Source: Hirudo medicinalis
Lineage: Eukaryota; Annelida; Clitellata; Hirudinida; Hirudinidae
Assembly (NCBI GenBank): GCA_011800805.1
Contig: MPNW01001523.1
Coordinates: 1-10,831 of the forward strand
Reading direction: 5' to 3'
DNA length: 10,831 nucleotides
Shown piece after piece: positions 8,009-10,831 of the stretch. The stretch's first letter is position 1; every line of letters starts with the position of its first letter. The position numbers and the translations under genes are program-made. The notes below the pieces were generated by a model. It was given only the letters and a program-made list of their open reading frames with translations, was not told where the DNA came from and made no database searches.

Positions 8009-9257
8009 CTCTTTAACTTATCCGTTCGCAATATTTCCGATAACACGCAGCTGAAGTTAAATGTTATAATATACCCAATGTAAACAAAAAAAGTGAATGA
8101 GATTCAAATTTTGTTTAATTGCATCATAGTTTAATAAAGTGAAAAAAATATACGTTTTGAGTTAAATATATTTTAAATAAATAAAAATAACCATTGATTA
8201 AAAAGTAGTGTTACGTAACAAGTCATTAATTAGAAATTGACATTCGTGTTCAAATGAACTCAGCTCAATGCCTTGAATTTAGTACTAAATATTATTTATA
8301 CTTATAGATTCTTTTCTTTTTCCAAGTAAAAGCAAAATGAAGACATCTTTAAAACCGCACCATGAAAAATATAAAGCAGCTGAATTTGAAGTATTTCTCA
8401 TTTGAAAGCGTGAAAATTCGGTATACATTACAAGACAATCGATAGTTTTTCGCTTAATAAAAGTTGCTAAAGTTAAGTAGTTTAATTGGTATCTGGTGCA
8501 AAATAACGACCTTTTATTCAGTAATAAATCCATTTTGTGAGCTAAGATCTGGAAGTTTGAATTACGACAATAAGTTTGGAAATTATTTACAAAATTATTA
8601 ATAAATTCATTTTGTGAGCTGTGATCTGAACATATGAATGACAATAATAATTTTAAAATTATTTACAAAACATTTCATGTAACTGCAAGGTTAACTAATA
8701 GCATGCAGACTCGTTTAAGAAAATAATTACGCGAGAAACAAAGTTATTTTTTTAATATGTGTTTATAATGTGTTCATTACTTAACTGTCCCACATCGATT
8801 TCTTTAACTGGTTCTCTGAGAAGTAATGTTTATTAATAATGTATTTGCGTGAATGTTATCAATAAATCAGAATGTTGAATGAAATGTTATATTGAAGACA
8901 GTTCGCGTGCGATGTAACTTTTCCCACAGCTTATAAGCAAAGCCTCACACGCACGCCGATGGCTTCGGTAGTTTAGATTATTTTTTTTACAAAATACATT
9001 TATTCGGGTACACAATTTCAGAAATTTATACCACAAAATGATATTTAATTTCTCAATGAAGACATTATAATGAAGATTATTAGTATAACTATAATTATAG
9101 ATACAAACAGATACGAACAATTTGATAATCTGACTTATTGAGTTTCGGGACCTTACTTTTAAAATGGAGTCCGGTTTCGTTGCGACCACATTTCTGTCCG
9201 AAAGCGGTTTTCGAACCTCTTACTGAGTGTTGCTGGATTTCAACATCTTCAACCAAC
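8009..9257. other. Shared upstream region between the divergent FASTK-family and MTSS1 genes
   Basis: AT-rich intergenic DNA of 1.25 kb, presumably holding both promoters and 5' UTRs. On the side nearest the minus-strand gene are a CGGAAA ETS-like motif (near 8035), a TATA-like A/T run (about 8064-8073) and a CCAAT at 8075-8079. Near the MTSS1 side there is no clear TATA box. ORFs here are stop-sparse AT sequence with no protein-like composition. The one structured element is the tandem duplication at 8522-8670. Confidence 0.6.
8522..8670. repeat. Imperfect tandem duplication, two copies, period 77 bp
   Basis: Copy 1 (8522-8594) and copy 2 (8599-8670) share TAATAAAT-C-ATTTTGTGAGCT near the start, GATCTG in the middle, and AATTATTTACAAAA at the end. 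The middle of the copies has diverged by substitutions and small indels. Confidence 0.8.
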
Positions 9258-10659
9258 ATGGATTCCTTCCAGCAATCCGGGGAGCACGATCCAATCTTAG
9301 TGGAAAATCAATTCCATCAAATTGTCTCAGAAATCAAGGTGAGTGAATCTGTTGGCGATCTGATCCAATTTTACCTGCACGTAATAAAAACGGATTTAAT
9401 GAATAAGAAACACATTATTATAAGGATGAATTAGACTCGAACGTTAACATATTTATCTAAAATTTTCACTTTGAGGCTTAAAGACGAACAGTAGATCATT
9501 TTGAAGGAACGAATGCAAATTTATTTATTCGATTAAAGTCCGTTGCGTAACTAAGCTGATTTGGACTAACGAATAATTTATAAAGCTGATTTATTACCTT
9601 TTGCAGGCAAGTTTCCCAGTGTGGGATGAATTTATCTTCAAAACTGGAAAGTTGCAGACCTCGATCAAGTAGGTTAATGATGCTTAATCATTGTCTGCTT
9701 GTTCAATCAAAAGTGCTAAGTGATTGTCAATCAGTTAATTACGTAATAATTGATTAATCCATTTCGCGGTTCATCACACAGACTTCTTAAGCCTCTGTCA
9801 ATTAATGTTATGTTATTTAACGTTACTGTGTTACGTTACGTTACGTTACGTTATGTTATGGTATGTTATGTTACGTTATGTTATGTTATGGTATGTTATG
9901 TTATGTTATGTTACGTTACGTTACGTTACGTTATGTTACGTTACGTTACGGTACGTTACGTTACGTTACGTTACGTTATGTTATGTTATGTTATGTTATG
10001 TTATGTTATGTTATGTTATGTTATGTTATGTTAATATTTCCTTTCATCAAAGCGATTGAATCACATTAATTATATTAATCATATTAATTATATCAATCTC
10101 TCCGATCTTTCGATAATTCAAAATTAAATCAGGTTAAATTTTAAAGGCCTAATTTAAAAATCATGAGTCGACAGACAAGACAGATAAGATCCTCCCTCCT
10201 CCTCCCCATCCATCCTTCGAGTTTTCCACAGCCTCTGAATCTTCAATTCGCAGATAAATTATTGTCAGCTACAATTTAAAAAAAAAACCTTTGAATTAAA
10301 AAAAAAGTTTATTTCTTTCTTTCTTTCTTATTTTTCTTTCGTTATTTTTTTGTGAATTACTGGCTCGGATTGTGACGTCAGAGATGAATTATGCCACGCG
10401 TGGGGTCCTCGTTCGACAGTTCAAGAGTGCAGTGCCCGAGTTTTGAAGAGTTTAACTTTACAACATTGTGTGCGATGAAGTGGAACGTGCTTCCGCTTCT
10501 AATGCAACGACCCAGTTTTATTGCGACTCGACCCAGATTAGTAATCTCTAATTGGTTCAAATCGATCTTTCACTTTAAACAGGTCACTGGTGGTCGTGCT
10601 GGCTTCCTTCCTGGAGACCTTCCACAAGTTGGCAGACGTGGCGAGTGGAACCAGAGAAG
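9258..10659 (+). CDS. MTSS1: MTSS1 (missing-in-metastasis) homologue, first three coding exons, partial at the right edge
   Basis: Coding exons 9258-9338 (phase 0 end, donor AAG/GTGAGT), 9607-9668 (acceptor TTTTGCAG, donor CAA/GTAGGT, phase 2) and 10583-10659 (acceptor AAACAG, donor GAAG/GTAGGT, phase 1) join without a frame break into 73 complete codons. The product contains QFHQIVSEIK, SFPVWDEFIFKTGKLQ and ASFLETFHKLADVASGTRE. From memory, human MTSS1 has LFQTIISDMK, SYPVWEDFINKAGKLQ and AAFLDAFQKVADMATNTR at the same spacing; BAIAP2/IRSp53 is much less similar. This is the first helix of the I-BAR (IMD) domain, which dimerises, binds PI(4,5)P2 membranes and bends them outward while linking to actin through a later WH2 motif. 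The ATG at 9258 has an excellent context (AAC ATG G) and gives 27 residues before the first intron, against 24 in the human protein. The frame is open upstream to about 9138 but has no earlier ATG. The rest of the IMD and the C-terminus lie beyond the window. Confidence 0.9.
9339..9606 (+). other. MTSS1 intron 1
   Basis: This 268-bp intron has a consensus GTGAGT donor and a TTATTACCTTTTGCAG acceptor. It is AT-rich and no repeats or other features stand out. Confidence 0.85.
9831..10030 (+). repeat. Pentanucleotide array, 40 units of TTACG / TTATG
   Basis: Exactly 200 bp with no indel: every 5-bp unit from 9831 is TTACG, TTATG, or a G-initial variant (GTATG at 9861 and 9891, GTACG at 9951). 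By hand count 17 units carry C at position 4 and 23 carry T. The last 11 units (9976-10030) are all TTATG. A degenerate lead-in of related pentamers lies at about 9806-9830. All plus-strand frames stay open only because the unit lacks a stop codon, so the long ORFs here are artefacts. Confidence 0.95.
10065..10100 (+). repeat. Four-copy 9-bp repeat (ATTAATTAT type)
   Basis: Four adjacent 9-mers read ATTAATTAT, ATTAATCAT, ATTAATTAT and ATCAATCTC. The first three each contain the ATTA homeodomain core. The repeat lies 35 bp after the pentamer array, inside MTSS1 intron 2. Confidence 0.7.
10310..10340 (+). repeat. TTTC microsatellite
   Basis: A short run of TTTC units followed by an impure T/C tract, preceded by two A-runs at about 10278-10307. 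Confidence 0.75.
10373..10403. promoter_or_regulatory. CRE palindrome and CACGCGTG site in MTSS1 intron 2
   Basis: A full consensus CRE, TGACGTCA, lies at 10373-10380. Fourteen bases on is the 10-bp palindrome CCACGCGTGG (10394-10403), whose CACGCG half matches the class C site bound by Hairy/HES-type bHLH repressors. Both sit in the least AT-rich part of the intron. Regulatory function is inferred from motifs only. Confidence 0.4.
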
Positions 10660-10728
10660 GTAGGTTCATTGAGTCACTGAACATTCGAAATACATTTTCA
10701 CTTTCTTTGGTTTTTCCGTCTGTTAATG

Positions 10729-10779
<51 letters not shown>
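10729..10779 (+). repeat. AAT trinucleotide microsatellite in MTSS1 intron 3
   Basis: An essentially uninterrupted TAA/AAT tract of about 17 units, starting about 70 bp after the exon 3 donor. Confidence 0.95.
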
Positions 10780-10831
10780 GGAATATAGTTATTATTGTTA
10801 ATTATGCAAGAATTGCTTCAGTAGTAACATT

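Larger units (their letters stand above)
9669..10582 (+). other. MTSS1 intron 2, repeat-rich
   Basis: This 914-bp intron is the longest seen in the window. It holds the TTACG/TTATG array, a 9-bp ATTA-type repeat, A-runs and a TTTC tract, and then a less AT-rich segment (about 10366-10570) with a CRE palindrome and a CACGCGTG site. The acceptor is CACTTTAAACAG. Confidence 0.85.

Noticed and set aside
8285..8644. Minus-strand ORF of 119 codons
   Set aside because: It runs through the 77-bp duplication in AT-rich intergenic DNA, and its composition (Asn, Phe, Ile, Ser) is typical of noncoding AT-rich sequence.
9831..10030. Telomere-like repeat
   Set aside because: The unit TTACG/TTATG is not a known animal telomere repeat (TTAGGG or TTAGG), and it lies within a gene intron.
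9750..10069. Three overlapping plus-strand ORFs of 68-94 codons rich in Tyr, Val, Leu and Met
   Set aside because: They are produced by the stop-free TTACG/TTATG array read in three frames, and they lie in an MTSS1 intron.
1..10831. tRNA genes, CRISPR arrays, transposase or reverse transcriptase ORFs
   Set aside because: None was seen by eye: no B-box-like GGTTCGAATCC context, no spaced direct repeats, no transposon-type domains.

Overview
The window is nuclear DNA from an animal. It is AT-rich, full of di- to pentanucleotide microsatellites, and carries genes split by short GT-AG introns (about 100-290 bp, one of 914 bp). There are no operons, Shine-Dalgarno sites, tRNAs or rRNAs. The compact introns, and an MTSS1 homologue that clearly differs from the vertebrate protein, suggest an invertebrate bilaterian. 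The species cannot be fixed from sequence alone; a spiralian such as an annelid would fit but this is a guess.

Two genes can be supported, arranged head to head. (1) On the minus strand, from 8008 down to 3977, is a gene with ten recognisable coding exons for a protein of about 750-790 residues. It begins with a mitochondrial-type presequence, continues as an alpha-helical body containing a DPRF-type motif, and ends in a RAP-like domain. That layout marks it as a member of the FASTK/FASTKD family of mitochondrial RNA regulators. Reading frame and splice phase agree at eight of the nine junctions; the exon 5 to exon 6 junction (between about 5650 and 5310) is not settled. (2) On the plus strand, from 9258 and running off the right edge, are the first three coding exons of an MTSS1 (missing-in-metastasis) homologue, covering the start of its I-BAR (IMD) membrane-bending domain. 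The two start codons lie about 1.25 kb apart.

Region by region: 1-1160 is mostly trinucleotide repeats (TCA/TCG, then AAC and GTT tracts in alternating orientation that could form long hairpins). 1184-1357 is a promoter-like island with two TATA boxes facing opposite ways, a CCAAT box, an NRF-1-like site and a palindromic E2F site. 1557-1633 is an ATC repeat. 1735-2700 has no recognisable gene. 2735-3125 is a second promoter-like island with a palindromic CCAAT pair. 3420-3660 is C-rich, with G-quadruplex potential on the minus strand. 3977-8008 is the FASTK-family gene. 8009-9257 is the AT-rich shared upstream region with a 77-bp tandem duplication. 9258 to the end is MTSS1. Its second intron contains a 40-unit TTACG/TTATG array and a CRE plus CACGCGTG cluster, and its third intron starts with an AAT repeat.

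The two genes do not obviously act in one pathway: one product is expected in mitochondria, the other at the plasma membrane and actin cortex. I found no clear sign of a previously undescribed multi-gene system. The most useful results are the two spliced gene models, especially the RAP exons lying beyond an in-frame stop, and the regulatory and repeat structures listed as findings.
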